DNA from: Catenulispora sp. GP43
Lineage (GTDB): Bacteria; Actinomycetota; Actinomycetes; Streptomycetales; Catenulisporaceae
NCBI RefSeq assembly: GCF_041260665.1
Contig: NZ_JBGCCT010000009.1
Span: forward strand, 1 to 64,000
Length of the DNA: 64,000 nt
Direction: 5' to 3'
The position numbers were made by a program, and so were the translations under genes. The notes under the pieces are model-generated. The model saw nothing but the letters and a program-made list of their open reading frames with translations, had not been told where the DNA came from and made no database searches. Positions 1-7,749 of this stretch are shown one piece after another (position 1 is the first letter of the stretch; each line of letters opens with the position of its first letter).

Positions 1-325
1 CACCACACAACCCGGGCAGCCGGGACACTGCACCCTGCCCCCGCGAACCATCATTTTCCGGCCAGGCCGCTCGCCGCGCAGGCGCCGCCGGAGGCGCTTT
101 TGACCTTGACTGTGGCTTTTGACTGCGGCTTTTGACTGTCGCAGTAGACGAAACCACCTACCCACACCACCGCCACCCACACGACGCGACACACCACCGA
201 CCCGCGCCACCAACGAATCCCGCAAACCATGCGCGAAGCCGTAAAAAGCTTCTAAACCCACCACCCGACCGCATGCTCCCGCGAAACCCGCAGGTACCTC
301 ACAGGCAGCACCGAAACAAAGCAGG
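1..325. other. Non-coding left end
   Basis: No convincing gene is seen in this stretch. The plus-strand frame that begins at 132 has a low-quality Arg/His/Pro/Ser-rich translation and runs antisense into the ThDP enzyme, so it is treated as a shadow. No strong hairpin terminator was found downstream of the minus-strand gene ending at 326. Confidence 0.5.
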
Positions 326-1969
326 TCAGTGGCCGCGGAAAGCCTCCTCCAACCACCAGGAGGCCTCGTCCGCAGCCACTTTCGCGTCCAGCAGCAGCGG
401 TCGGTCCCGCGGCCCGGCCAGCCACGGCGCGACCACCTTGAGGTCCTCCGGCGTGCGGACGGTGGCGGCCTCGCAGCCGAAGCCGCGCGCGATGGCGGCG
501 ATGTCGGTGTCCGGGAACGTGACCGTCGCCAGGTCGTCGCCGTGCGGCCCGAAGTGGTGCACCTCCGCGCCGTACGCCGCGTCGTTGTACACGACGATGA
601 ACAGGCCCAGCCGCTCCCGGACCGCCGTCTCCAACTCCGTGACCGACATCAGCGCGCCGCCGTCGCCCAGGGCCGCGACGGTCAGCCGGTCGGGACGGGC
701 CAGCGCGGCGCCGATCGCGGTGGCCAGGCCCAGCCCGATGGACTGGTAGGCCTGGGTGAAGACCAGGCCCTCGGCGTCGGGGACGTCCAGGTACATGACC
801 GGGTAGCCCATGAAGTTGCCGGAGTCGACGGCGACGGTGCGCTCGGCGGGAAGCAGGGTGTTGAGTTCGGCCGAGAGGGTGCGCGGGTCGATGCGGTCGG
901 CGGTGGAGCGGTCGGCGAAGGGGATCTGCGGCCAGCGGCCCTCGGTCCGGACCAGGCCGGCGATCTCCCGGGAACGGTAGCCGTGCCTGGTGCGGATCCG
1001 GTCGGCGACCTGCCGCGCGGTGTCCGCGGCGTCGCCGACCACCCCGAGGTCCACCCGCCGGTGCCGGCCCAGCGCGTCCTGCTCGGTGTCGACCTGCGCC
1101 ACCTTCGCGTCGGGCGCGATGAGCGTGCCGTGGCGCAGCGTCCACATGTTCAGGCCGCAGCCCCAGCCGACGATCAGGTCCGCGGCCCGGATCAGCTCGG
1201 CGGCCAGCGGCGTGGCGAACCCGCCGCTGACGTCGAGGTCGAACGGATCGCCGCGGAACAGCCCGCGCGCGGCGGCGGACGTGGCGAGCAGCGCGCCGGC
1301 CCGCTCGGCCAGCACAGCGATCGCCTCGCCGGCGTCGGCCAGCCGCGCGCCGCGCCCGGCGATGAAGACCGGACGCTCGGCCTCCTCCAGGAGCGCGGCC
1401 AGCGCGGAGATGTCGTCCTCGCGCGGGTGCACCGTCGAGCCGCCGGACAGCAGCCCGAAGCGGTTCCCGCCCTCGACCCGCTGCTGCTGCACGTCCAGCG
1501 GCAGGTTGAGGATGACGGTCCGGCGCTCGGACTGCGCGGTGGCCACGGCGGTCAGCGTGTCGGCGCGCGCCGACCTGGCGCTGTTGACCCGGCGTGGCAG
1601 GGCGCCGACGGCTCGGGCCAGGGCGTTCTGGTCCACCCAGAAGTTGGACAGCCGGGAGGTGGCCTCGGCGGCCAGGACGACCAGCGGCGTGCGGCTCTTG
1701 GCGGCCTCGGCGATGCCGGTCATGGCGTTGGTCAGGCCCGGGCCCTGGTGCACGGACAGCACCCCGAGCCCGCCGCTGGCCCGCGCGTAGGCGTCGGCCA
1801 TGGTGGCCGCGCCGCCCTCGTGCCGCGCGGCGACGAACCGCGCCCCGGCGTCGACCAGGGCGTTGGTGACGTGGAAGTTGCCGCTGCCGACCACGCCGAA
1901 GACCACGTCGGCGCCGGCTTCGCGCAGGGTCTGGCCGACTTCGGAGGCGACGGTCTCTTGTGCGGGCAT
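326..1969 (-). CDS. Thiamine-diphosphate-dependent enzyme, acetolactate synthase/decarboxylase superfamily
   Basis: A 547-residue protein with the three-domain layout of acetolactate synthase, benzoylformate decarboxylase and relatives, and the usual length. Near the N-terminus a conserved Glu lies in ARHEGGAATMADAYAR, the residue that activates the ThDP aminopyrimidine. The C-terminal ThDP/Mg motif is visible as GDGGALM followed about 25 residues later by YND. The central domain has the FAD- or nucleotide-like fold sequence (PVFIAGRGA) seen in many members, active or not. The start at 1969 is preceded by GGAGG at short spacing; a GTG twelve codons upstream (2005) is open but has no better site. 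A cyclase-family gene lies just upstream on the same strand, so the pair may act on one small-molecule pathway. The substrate is not predictable, and I would not call it IlvB: no IlvN regulatory subunit is adjacent. Confidence 0.88.
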   Translation of the reverse strand: MPAQETVASEVGQTLREAGADVVFGVVGSGNFHVTNALVDAGARFVAARHEGGAATMADAYARASGGLGVLSVHQGPGLTNAMTGIAEAAKSRTPLVVLAAEATSRLSNFWVDQNALARAVGALPRRVNSARSARADTLTAVATAQSERRTVILNLPLDVQQQRVEGGNRFGLLSGGSTVHPREDDISALAALLEEAERPVFIAGRGARLADAGEAIAVLAERAGALLATSAAARGLFRGDPFDLDVSGGFATPLAAELIRAADLIVGWGCGLNMWTLRHGTLIAPDAKVAQVDTEQDALGRHRRVDLGVVGDAADTARQVADRIRTRHGYRSREIAGLVRTEGRWPQIPFADRSTADRIDPRTLSAELNTLLPAERTVAVDSGNFMGYPVMYLDVPDAEGLVFTQAYQSIGLGLATAIGAALARPDRLTVAALGDGGALMSVTELETAVRERLGLFIVVYNDAAYGAEVHHFGPHGDDLATVTFPDTDIAAIARGFGCEAATVRTPEDLKVVAPWLAGPRDRPLLLDAKVAADEASWWLEEAFRGH

Positions 1970-2124
1970 GGGTCCTCCGATCGCTCGGGACGCGGCGGCA
2001 TTCACCTACCCGCCACTGTGTGCTTCACAACGCCGCCCCGGGGGCGCACGGAATTTCGCTCACTACGGGAGAACGCGTGCCGACCGGCAGGCCGAAGCCG
2101 GGAAAGGTGCCGCCGGCTGCGCCA

Positions 2125-2904
2125 TCATCCCTCCCGCTCGACCAGCGCCAGCACCCGCGCCGGACTCCCCGATCCGCGCACGATCGGCAGCGGCGCGGCG
2201 ATCAGCACCGCGCCGCGCGCCGGCAGCAGGTCCAGGTTGCGCAGCTGCGTCAGTCCGTACTTGCCGGCGCCGAGCATGAAGGAGTGGCAGGGGAAGGGCG
2301 GGTCGAAGCCGTGGGCGGCGCCGGCGTCGGTGCCGACCGTCTCCACCCCGATGCCGCGCAGCGCTGTCTCCTGCGCGAGCCATTTCGCGCATTCGACGGA
2401 GAAGCCGGGGCTGTGCGGCCCGGTCTCGTTCGCGTTCAGGAACGCGGCCTGGTCGCCGGCGCGGGCGTCCCAGCCGGTGCGGTACAGCAGCCAGCCGCCT
2501 TCCGGCAGCGGGCCGTGCTTGGCCTCCCACTCGCGGACGTCCTCGATCTGCAGCAGGTGGTCGGGGTCGTCCGCGGCGCGGTCGGAGGCGTCCAGGACCA
2601 CCGCGGGGCCGATCAGCCGGCGCGGCGCGACCTGCGAGACGTCCTCGCCGTCGCGGCCGGTGATCCAGTGCACCGGGGCGTCGAAGTGGGTGCCGACGTG
2701 TTCGCCGGTGACGATGTCGTTCCAGTACCAGGCGGGGCCGCGCTCGTCGTAGTGGCTGATCTCGCGGAGCGAGAACTCGACCGTGTTGGTGAAGGGCTCG
2801 GGCAGGTGCAGGATCGGCGTCTCGTGCGACAGCGGCGCGGTGAGGTCGACCACCTCGATCGTCCCGGCGGCGACCGCCTCGGCCAGCTGGGCCAGCAGCG
2901 TCAT
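2125..2904 (-). CDS. Cyclase family protein (kynurenine formamidase-like metal hydrolase)
   Basis: A 259-residue protein of the PF04199 cyclase/formamidase family. The signature metal-binding stretch GEHVGTHFDAPVHW is present around residue 70, providing the His/Asp/His ligands used by kynurenine formamidases and bacterial cyclases to open or close amide and lactone-type bonds. The N-terminus (MTLLAQLAEAVAAGTIEVVDLT) is typical. ATG 2904 is chosen; a GTG three codons upstream (2913) is an equally plausible start because GGGAG lies four bases before it. The much longer open frame upstream is antisense to the lipoprotein gene at 2999 and is not believed. It precedes the ThDP enzyme by about 155 bases on the same strand, which suggests but does not prove a shared pathway. 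Confidence 0.87.
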   Translation of the reverse strand: MTLLAQLAEAVAAGTIEVVDLTAPLSHETPILHLPEPFTNTVEFSLREISHYDERGPAWYWNDIVTGEHVGTHFDAPVHWITGRDGEDVSQVAPRRLIGPAVVLDASDRAADDPDHLLQIEDVREWEAKHGPLPEGGWLLYRTGWDARAGDQAAFLNANETGPHSPGFSVECAKWLAQETALRGIGVETVGTDAGAAHGFDPPFPCHSFMLGAGKYGLTQLRNLDLLPARGAVLIAAPLPIVRGSGSPARVLALVEREG

Positions 2905-2985
2905 ATCTGGCACGGTACTCCCGGCACGACCGCTCGTCAGCCGCGCGGCGGCGCGCTCTTTCGCCGCCGGACGCGGATTCTGACG

Positions 2986-2998
2986 GATACTGAAGCGT
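2986..2998 (+). promoter_or_regulatory. Candidate leaderless promoter -10 for the M15-like lipoprotein
   Basis: GATACT at 2986-2991 resembles an actinobacterial -10 box and lies seven bases before the ATG at 2999, with no Shine-Dalgarno sequence between them. This geometry predicts a transcript starting at or next to the start codon. No clear -35 element was identified. Confidence 0.4.
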
Positions 2999-3970
2999 AT
3001 GAGTACAAGGCGGACGATTCTCCGGGGCGGCATCGCGGCGCTCGGCGCGGCGATGGTGACGGCGGCGTGCGACTCCTCGCACGGCAACGTCGGGGGCGCG
3101 GCGACGAGTTCGGCGACGACCGGGACGACGTCACCGGCGTCACCCACATCGCCGACTTCGCCGACCTCGCCGACCTCGCCGGCGACCGGGTCAGGCTCCG
3201 CATCCCCCGCACCGTCCCCGACCGGCACGTCGACCGCGCCGTCGCCGACGGTCACCCCGGGCGGCCCGTCGTCCCCGGCCGCGTCCCCGACCGTGCCGAC
3301 GCCGGCCGCCCTGTGGACGCCGGGCCCCGGCGAGCTGAACCCCGACGTCAAGGCGGTGGCCGTCCAGCACATCGTGGCCGAGCTGAACCGCCCCGACCTC
3401 CTGGTGTACGACGCGCAGTACGGCGGCCTGCTCGACACCTCGGCCAGCGTCCTGGTGGTCACCAGCGTCGCCACCTACGACGTGCGGCTGGTGCAGGCCA
3501 GCCCGCGCTGGACGGTGACGCAGGTGAACCCCTCGCAGCCGGGACCGCCGACCACGACCCCCACCGCCGCCGCGAAGACCCTGCTCGCCAACCCCCGCGT
3601 GAGCCTGCCGCCGGCCGGGCTGGCCGACGTGCGCAGCGGCCAGGTGCACGACAGCGTCCTGACCGTGCTGCAGGAGCTGTCGCAGGAGCACGAGCTGATG
3701 GTGAGCGTGGTGCGCTCCGGCCACCCGATCTACGTCTTCGGCACCAACCGGCTCTCCGACCATCCGCGCGGCCGGGCGGTTGACGTCTGGCGGATTGACG
3801 GCCACGCTGTCGTGGACCCCGCGACGCCGACCGCCCTCGTTGACAACCTCATGCGCAGGGCCGCGGCGCTCGGCTCGTACAACGTCGGCGGGCCCCGGCA
3901 GCTGTCGGGCCCGCAGTTCTTCAGCGACCCGACCCATCACGACCACGTGCATATGGGATTCACCACATGA
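2999..3970 (+). CDS. Putative Tat-exported lipoprotein with M15-like peptidase domain
   Basis: A 323-residue exported protein. The N-terminus begins TRRTILRGG and ends in VTAAC, a twin-Arg-like signal followed by a lipobox, so membrane anchoring at Cys 24 or 25 is expected. Residues about 35-100 are a Thr/Ser/Pro linker built from nine-base tandem repeats (TSP units). The C-terminal domain carries SDHPRGRAVD with His 255 and Asp 262, and DHVHMGF with His 316/318, matching the zinc-ligand pattern H-x6-D...HxH of M15 D-Ala-D-Ala carboxypeptidase-like enzymes. A role in cutting peptidoglycan peptides is inferred. Its stop codon overlaps the start of the CHAD gene (ATGA), indicating translational coupling. 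The start has no ribosome binding site and may be leaderless. Confidence 0.82.
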   Translation: MSTRRTILRGGIAALGAAMVTAACDSSHGNVGGAATSSATTGTTSPASPTSPTSPTSPTSPATGSGSASPAPSPTGTSTAPSPTVTPGGPSSPAASPTVPTPAALWTPGPGELNPDVKAVAVQHIVAELNRPDLLVYDAQYGGLLDTSASVLVVTSVATYDVRLVQASPRWTVTQVNPSQPGPPTTTPTAAAKTLLANPRVSLPPAGLADVRSGQVHDSVLTVLQELSQEHELMVSVVRSGHPIYVFGTNRLSDHPRGRAVDVWRIDGHAVVDPATPTALVDNLMRRAAALGSYNVGGPRQLSGPQFFSDPTHHDHVHMGFTT

Positions 3971-4773
3971 GCCTCCTGAAATCGCTGCGGGCCCAGTCCG
4001 CCAAGCTGGCCGACCTGGCACCGGACGTCCGCGAGGACAAGCACGACGCCGTTCACCAGATGCGGGTCGCGGCCCGGACGCTGCGCGCGAACCTGCGGAC
4101 TTTCAAAGACGTGCTGCCCGGTGACGAGAAACGCGTGGCGCTGGTCGAGGAGCTGGGCTGGCTCGGCGACGCGCTCGGGCCCGCGCGCGAGGCCGAGGTG
4201 CTGGCCGGGCAGGTGCTGGACCTGCTGGAACGGACGCCGCCGGAGTACGTCCTGGGCCCGGTGCGCGAGCGGGTCGAGCGGGTCTTCGCGCTGGAGCGGG
4301 AATCAGCACTCGGACGCGTCACCGACGCCCTGGACTCGCCGCGCTATCGCAGACTTCTGAAGAACCTCGACACGTATTTCGCGTCGGCGAAGCCCGGCAA
4401 GGACGCCGACCTGTCGCGCCTGCACCGGCGCGTCCGCAAGCGGATGCGCGCGGCGCTGCCGATGGAACACGGCGCCGAACGGGACGTCGCGATGCACGAC
4501 GCGCGCAAGGCCGCGCGCCGGGCCCGCTACGCCGCCGACGCGCTGGGGCTGCCGGACGCCAAGCCCATCAAGGCGCTGCAGGACGTGCTCGGCGAGGAGC
4601 ACGACCGGGTGGTCGCCGCCTCGGCGCTCGTCGATCTAGCCGCCGGCGCGCACCAGGCCGGGGAGGACTCGTTCACGTACGGGGTGCTGCTCGGGCTGGT
4701 GCGGTGCGATTCGCGGGACTTCGACAAGCGGGTGCGCAAGGCCTGGAAGGCTGCGAAGCCGAGCCTGAAGTAG
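3967..4773 (+). CDS. CHAD domain-containing protein
   Basis: A 268-residue helical protein with a CHAD domain. The conserved histidines and basic residues that bind polyphosphate are visible, for example HDAVHQMRVAARTLRANLRTF (about residues 23-43) and MHDARKAARRARYAADALG near residue 180. CHAD proteins are reported to bind inorganic polyphosphate and to sit on polyphosphate granules. No CYTH/triphosphatase domain is fused to it. The gene overlaps the upstream lipoprotein by four bases (ATGA), so the two are co-translated, an unexpected pairing of a cell-surface peptidase with a presumed cytoplasmic polyphosphate-binding protein. Confidence 0.93.
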   Translation: MSLLKSLRAQSAKLADLAPDVREDKHDAVHQMRVAARTLRANLRTFKDVLPGDEKRVALVEELGWLGDALGPAREAEVLAGQVLDLLERTPPEYVLGPVRERVERVFALERESALGRVTDALDSPRYRRLLKNLDTYFASAKPGKDADLSRLHRRVRKRMRAALPMEHGAERDVAMHDARKAARRARYAADALGLPDAKPIKALQDVLGEEHDRVVAASALVDLAAGAHQAGEDSFTYGVLLGLVRCDSRDFDKRVRKAWKAAKPSLK

Positions 4774-4836
4774 CGCTCTGTATCCGATCGAAGACCTCCG
4801 GCAAACACCGGGCTACGTGCATGGAACGTATCCGGT

Positions 4837-4864
4837 CCCTGATGGGTGAATCTTTGCATCAGGG
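4837..4864 (+). terminator. Hairpin between CHAD and RNase genes
   Basis: CCCTGATG at 4837-4844 pairs perfectly with CATCAGGG at 4857-4864 around a 12-base loop. It may terminate the upstream operon or structure the RNase leader; no U-run follows. Confidence 0.4.
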
Positions 4865-4953
4865 CCCGATGTTCAGGGATTGCCCTGTAGCGAAGACCCT
4901 GGATCAGCGTCATGGTGACCGGTGACCACCTTCCCCCACGACCTGGAGGTTCC

Positions 4954-5382
4954 ATGCCGACCCAGCGCCGTCTAGGCCTGTCCTGGACGAAACGCCTCGC
5001 CGTGGCCGTCGCCGCCACCGCGTCCGCCGTCACCGTCACCGTCATCGCCAGCCCCGCCGCCAACGCGACCGTGTACGGATCCTGCAACATCAGCGGCTGT
5101 GCCGCCGCGGCCTCGGCGAACTCGACCTGGCAGTCCATGAACTACCCGAGCTCGCGCGGCTGGTACGACTGGCCGGACGGCGAGTGCAACTACGCCGGCG
5201 GCACCTACTACAACGACGACGGCCAGCTGCCCGCCGGCGACAGCTTCCAGGAGTTCGACGTCAACCCGCGCGCGTGCGGCGCGCACCGCGACGCGGTACG
5301 GATCGTCGTGGACATGGACACCGGGGAGGTGTGGTACTCGCCGGACCACTACAGCGACTTCTACCAGCTGTCGGGCTCGTAG
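4954..5382 (+). CDS. Secreted guanyl-specific-type ribonuclease (RNase Sa/N1 superfamily)
   Basis: A 142-residue precursor with a clear signal peptide (basic start, hydrophobic stretch about residues 18-36, cleavage near ANA). The mature part resembles RNase Sa: the segment from AGDSFQEFDV through GAHRDAVRIVVD to WYSPDHYSDF aligns with the family's active-site region, supplying a Glu, an Arg and a His in the expected order and spacing (compare EYTV, RGTRRII and GDHYATF in RNase Sa). The enzyme would cleave single-stranded RNA after guanosine outside the cell. The start at ATG 4954 is preceded by GGAGG six bases upstream; the upstream GTG at 4912 lacks one. No barstar-type inhibitor gene is adjacent, although secreted RNases of this class are usually neutralised by one encoded somewhere. 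Confidence 0.85.
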   Translation: MPTQRRLGLSWTKRLAVAVAATASAVTVTVIASPAANATVYGSCNISGCAAAASANSTWQSMNYPSSRGWYDWPDGECNYAGGTYYNDDGQLPAGDSFQEFDVNPRACGAHRDAVRIVVDMDTGEVWYSPDHYSDFYQLSGS

Positions 5383-5400
5383 GGATCGCTCTTCAGGGCT

Positions 5401-5428
5401 GCGCCGCCGTCGGCCTCGACGGCGGCGC
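5401..5428 (+). terminator. Strong hairpin after the RNase gene
   Basis: A perfect 12-bp stem, GCGCCGCCGTCG at 5401-5412 pairing with 5417-5428 around a four-base loop, eighteen bases after the RNase stop codon. Followed by a short pyrimidine-rich stretch. Confidence 0.7.
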
Positions 5429-5472
5429 GGTCTACTCTGAGCTGCGTCAGCACTCGAAGGATCCGGGGGGAC

Positions 5473-7089
5473 GTGCTCACTGTGGCAAAACAAGTGCGAG
5501 ACGAGACATCGGACGGGGACCTCGCGACGCACCCCGCGGCGACGCGCTACCGCAGGAGGGCGGCCGGTGCCGCCCTCATCCTGGTTCTCGGCCTGACAGT
5601 CGGCTTCGCCGTGGCGATGAACATCCTCGGCTGGCATGCCGCGTTCTTCGGGCCGCACGTCGGCGCGTGCCACGCCGTGGGCGCGAAGTCCGGTTGCGCC
5701 GCGTCGCCGGGCTTCCCGTCGATCATCTTCCTGGCCGTCGGCCCGTTCTTCGTGATCGGCGGCCTCTGCTCGGCCGCCGTGAAGTGGTGGCCGACGAGCT
5801 TGCGCAAGAAGCTCCCGCGCGCGATCCTCGCCGTCGGTGTCATCATCGGCCTGTTCCCCGGTGTGTTCATCTATCACTGGCGGCGGACCAGCGAGGCCAG
5901 CCTTTCGATCGGCGGCCTGCACGTGCCGCAAGCCCGGTGGGTCGCCGCGACGGACCGGCCGTCGACGGTCCGCGAGGTGGGCTCCTGGGCTGACGGCTCG
6001 ACGGTCGTGCGCGTGCGGACCGATGCGGTCATCGCCTATGCGGCCGGCGACGGGCATGTCGAATGGACCTTCCCGATCCCCGGCCAGGACACCGTCTGCA
6101 CCGTCAGCCACACCGTGTCCGAGCACATCGGCCTGGTCGCCTATCGGGCCGACGGGCAGCCGTGCACGGAAGTCGGGGCCATTGATCTGCGGAGCGGGAA
6201 GCAGTTGTGGACCGTCGAGCGTGAAGCCTCGGCGCTCTCCGCCATCATCGAGACTTCCTCCTCCAACTCCGTAGCCGTCGGCGCGGACACCGCTCTCCTG
6301 AAGGAGGACGGCGGGATCCGGGCGGTCTCACTCCGCGACGGGACGCCGCGGTGGCGGAGCCAGGTCACGGATTCCTGTACCGAGGACGCGGTCGCGGGGG
6401 ACGCGGGTCAGGTGCTGGCCATCGAAGGCTGCGGCTCCGGCGGGGAGACGGTCGCCCTCGACGCGAGTACCGGGGCCGTCCGCTGGAAGGCGAAGCTCCC
6501 GGTCCCGGGCTCCTTCGACGTGCGGCAGGTCCTGTCGGTCGATCCCGCCGTCGTGCACGTCTCCGAACAGGCGTCGCGGCCCGTGGACGTCGTCGTCTCC
6601 TACGACGCGCAGGGCCGCCAGCGCGCTGCGATCCCCACCGCCCAGCCGGACGAGGACATCGCGATCAGCGACCCCGTCGCCGATCTGCTTCAGGACGCAC
6701 CGGTCCCGCACGCCGTGATCACGGACGACCTCCTGGTCTCCCCGGTGACGCTGCCCGACGGGACCGACCAGATGGCCGCGTTCTCGCTGGCCGACGGACA
6801 CCGCCTCTGGCAGAACACGGCGGACAGTGATTCCGACTGGTGGACGTCCAACCGCACCGCCGCGCTGGACCTCCAGCCGGACGGACTATATGTCGCCACA
6901 CCGGGCTGGAGCCGTCCGCGGATCGTGCGGCTCGACCCGGGCACCGGACGCGTGACGATGGCGTACGTCATCTCCGGCGACAAGAGGTTCGACTGGGACG
7001 GGGGCGAGCTGTTCGTCGTCGACGGTGGCTATGTGCGGGTCGCCGAAGACGGCACGGGAGACAACCGGCCCATTGCGATGTGGCGCTAG
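5473..7089 (+). CDS. Membrane protein with PQQ-like beta-propeller
   Basis: A 538-residue protein with three predicted membrane segments in the first 140 residues (about 33-55, 78-100 and 116-136) followed by a large, probably extracytoplasmic, beta-propeller. Repeated blade motifs of the PQQ type are visible: GDGHVEWTFPI, DLRSGKQLWTVERE, LRDGTPRWRSQV, DASTGAVRWKAKLP and LADGHRLWQNTA. Such propellers often act as binding scaffolds and most do not bind PQQ. Cys residues occur in the external loop near residues 58-76. The start is GTG 5473 with GGGGGG just upstream; GTG 5482 is an alternative. Function is unknown; a substrate-binding or surface assembly role is a guess. Confidence 0.8.
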   Translation: MLTVAKQVRDETSDGDLATHPAATRYRRRAAGAALILVLGLTVGFAVAMNILGWHAAFFGPHVGACHAVGAKSGCAASPGFPSIIFLAVGPFFVIGGLCSAAVKWWPTSLRKKLPRAILAVGVIIGLFPGVFIYHWRRTSEASLSIGGLHVPQARWVAATDRPSTVREVGSWADGSTVVRVRTDAVIAYAAGDGHVEWTFPIPGQDTVCTVSHTVSEHIGLVAYRADGQPCTEVGAIDLRSGKQLWTVEREASALSAIIETSSSNSVAVGADTALLKEDGGIRAVSLRDGTPRWRSQVTDSCTEDAVAGDAGQVLAIEGCGSGGETVALDASTGAVRWKAKLPVPGSFDVRQVLSVDPAVVHVSEQASRPVDVVVSYDAQGRQRAAIPTAQPDEDIAISDPVADLLQDAPVPHAVITDDLLVSPVTLPDGTDQMAAFSLADGHRLWQNTADSDSDWWTSNRTAALDLQPDGLYVATPGWSRPRIVRLDPGTGRVTMAYVISGDKRFDWDGGELFVVDGGYVRVAEDGTGDNRPIAMWR

Positions 7090-7120
7090 CGGCGTCGGCG
7101 ATCTCGCCGGTCTCCCCCGC

Positions 7121-7573
7121 TCACTCCATAAGCCCCGCCGCCACCGTCGCCCCCAACTCCCAACACGCCTCCAGATCAGCCTTCGCAGCCTCCCCGGTCA
7201 CCGTCACCGGCCGGAACACCCGCTCCCAGCCCATGCCGCCGGCGATCGACTCGATCGCCCGCAGCGCGCCGGCGGTGTCGTTGTTGCCGTGGACGTAGGC
7301 GGCGTACGGGAGCTTCTTCGTGGCGTCCAGGCAGGGGTAGTAGACCTGGTCGAAGAAGTGCTTCAGGGCGCCGGACATGTAACCGATGTTCGCCGGCGTC
7401 CCCACGATCACCGCGTCGGCGGCCAGAACGTCCACCGCCGTCGCGGCCAGGGCCGGGCGTCGCACCACCGTCACGCCCTCGATCTGGTCGTCGGTCGCGC
7501 CGGCGAGGACGGCCTCGAACATCGACTGCAGGGTCGGCGACGGCGTGTGGTGGACGATCAGCAGGGTGGGCAT
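7121..7573 (-). CDS. Flavodoxin-like NAD(P)H-dependent reductase
   Basis: A 150-residue protein of the flavodoxin-like fold used by NADPH-dependent FMN reductases and WrbA-type proteins. The beta1-loop segment LLIVHHTPSPTLQSM fits the FMN-phosphate-binding region and DAVIVGTPANIGYMSGALKHFFDQV is the characteristic second flavin-contact block. The start at 7573 has AGGA seven bases upstream; the open frame extends fourteen codons further but without a ribosome site. It is convergent with the propeller gene and divergent from the kinase, so it is probably a monocistronic cytoplasmic redox enzyme of unknown substrate. Confidence 0.85.
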   Translation of the reverse strand: MPTLLIVHHTPSPTLQSMFEAVLAGATDDQIEGVTVVRRPALAATAVDVLAADAVIVGTPANIGYMSGALKHFFDQVYYPCLDATKKLPYAAYVHGNNDTAGALRAIESIAGGMGWERVFRPVTVTGEAAKADLEACWELGATVAAGLME

Positions 7574-7749
7574 GTCGTGATCCTGCCATTCGCGGCCAGT
7601 CTCAACGACCGGCACCGGCCCGACGGTGCGCCGAACCGCCCGATCGGGTGGAGCGCCGGCGGTCGGGGGCTTTGTGCGCGCCCGGCGCTTCTGTTCACTG
7701 CGATGCTGGACTACTACTGGTAGAAACGACCGATCGGGGAGGTCCGCTA

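Noticed and set aside
326-1969. Acetolactate synthase IlvB
   Set aside because: No IlvN or IlvC neighbour; only superfamily-level motifs are present, so a biosynthetic assignment is not justified.
329-2752. 807-codon plus-strand open frame
   Set aside because: Antisense to the ThDP enzyme and cyclase; Gly/Arg/Gln/Val-rich translation with no domain and no ribosome site. A product of high GC content.
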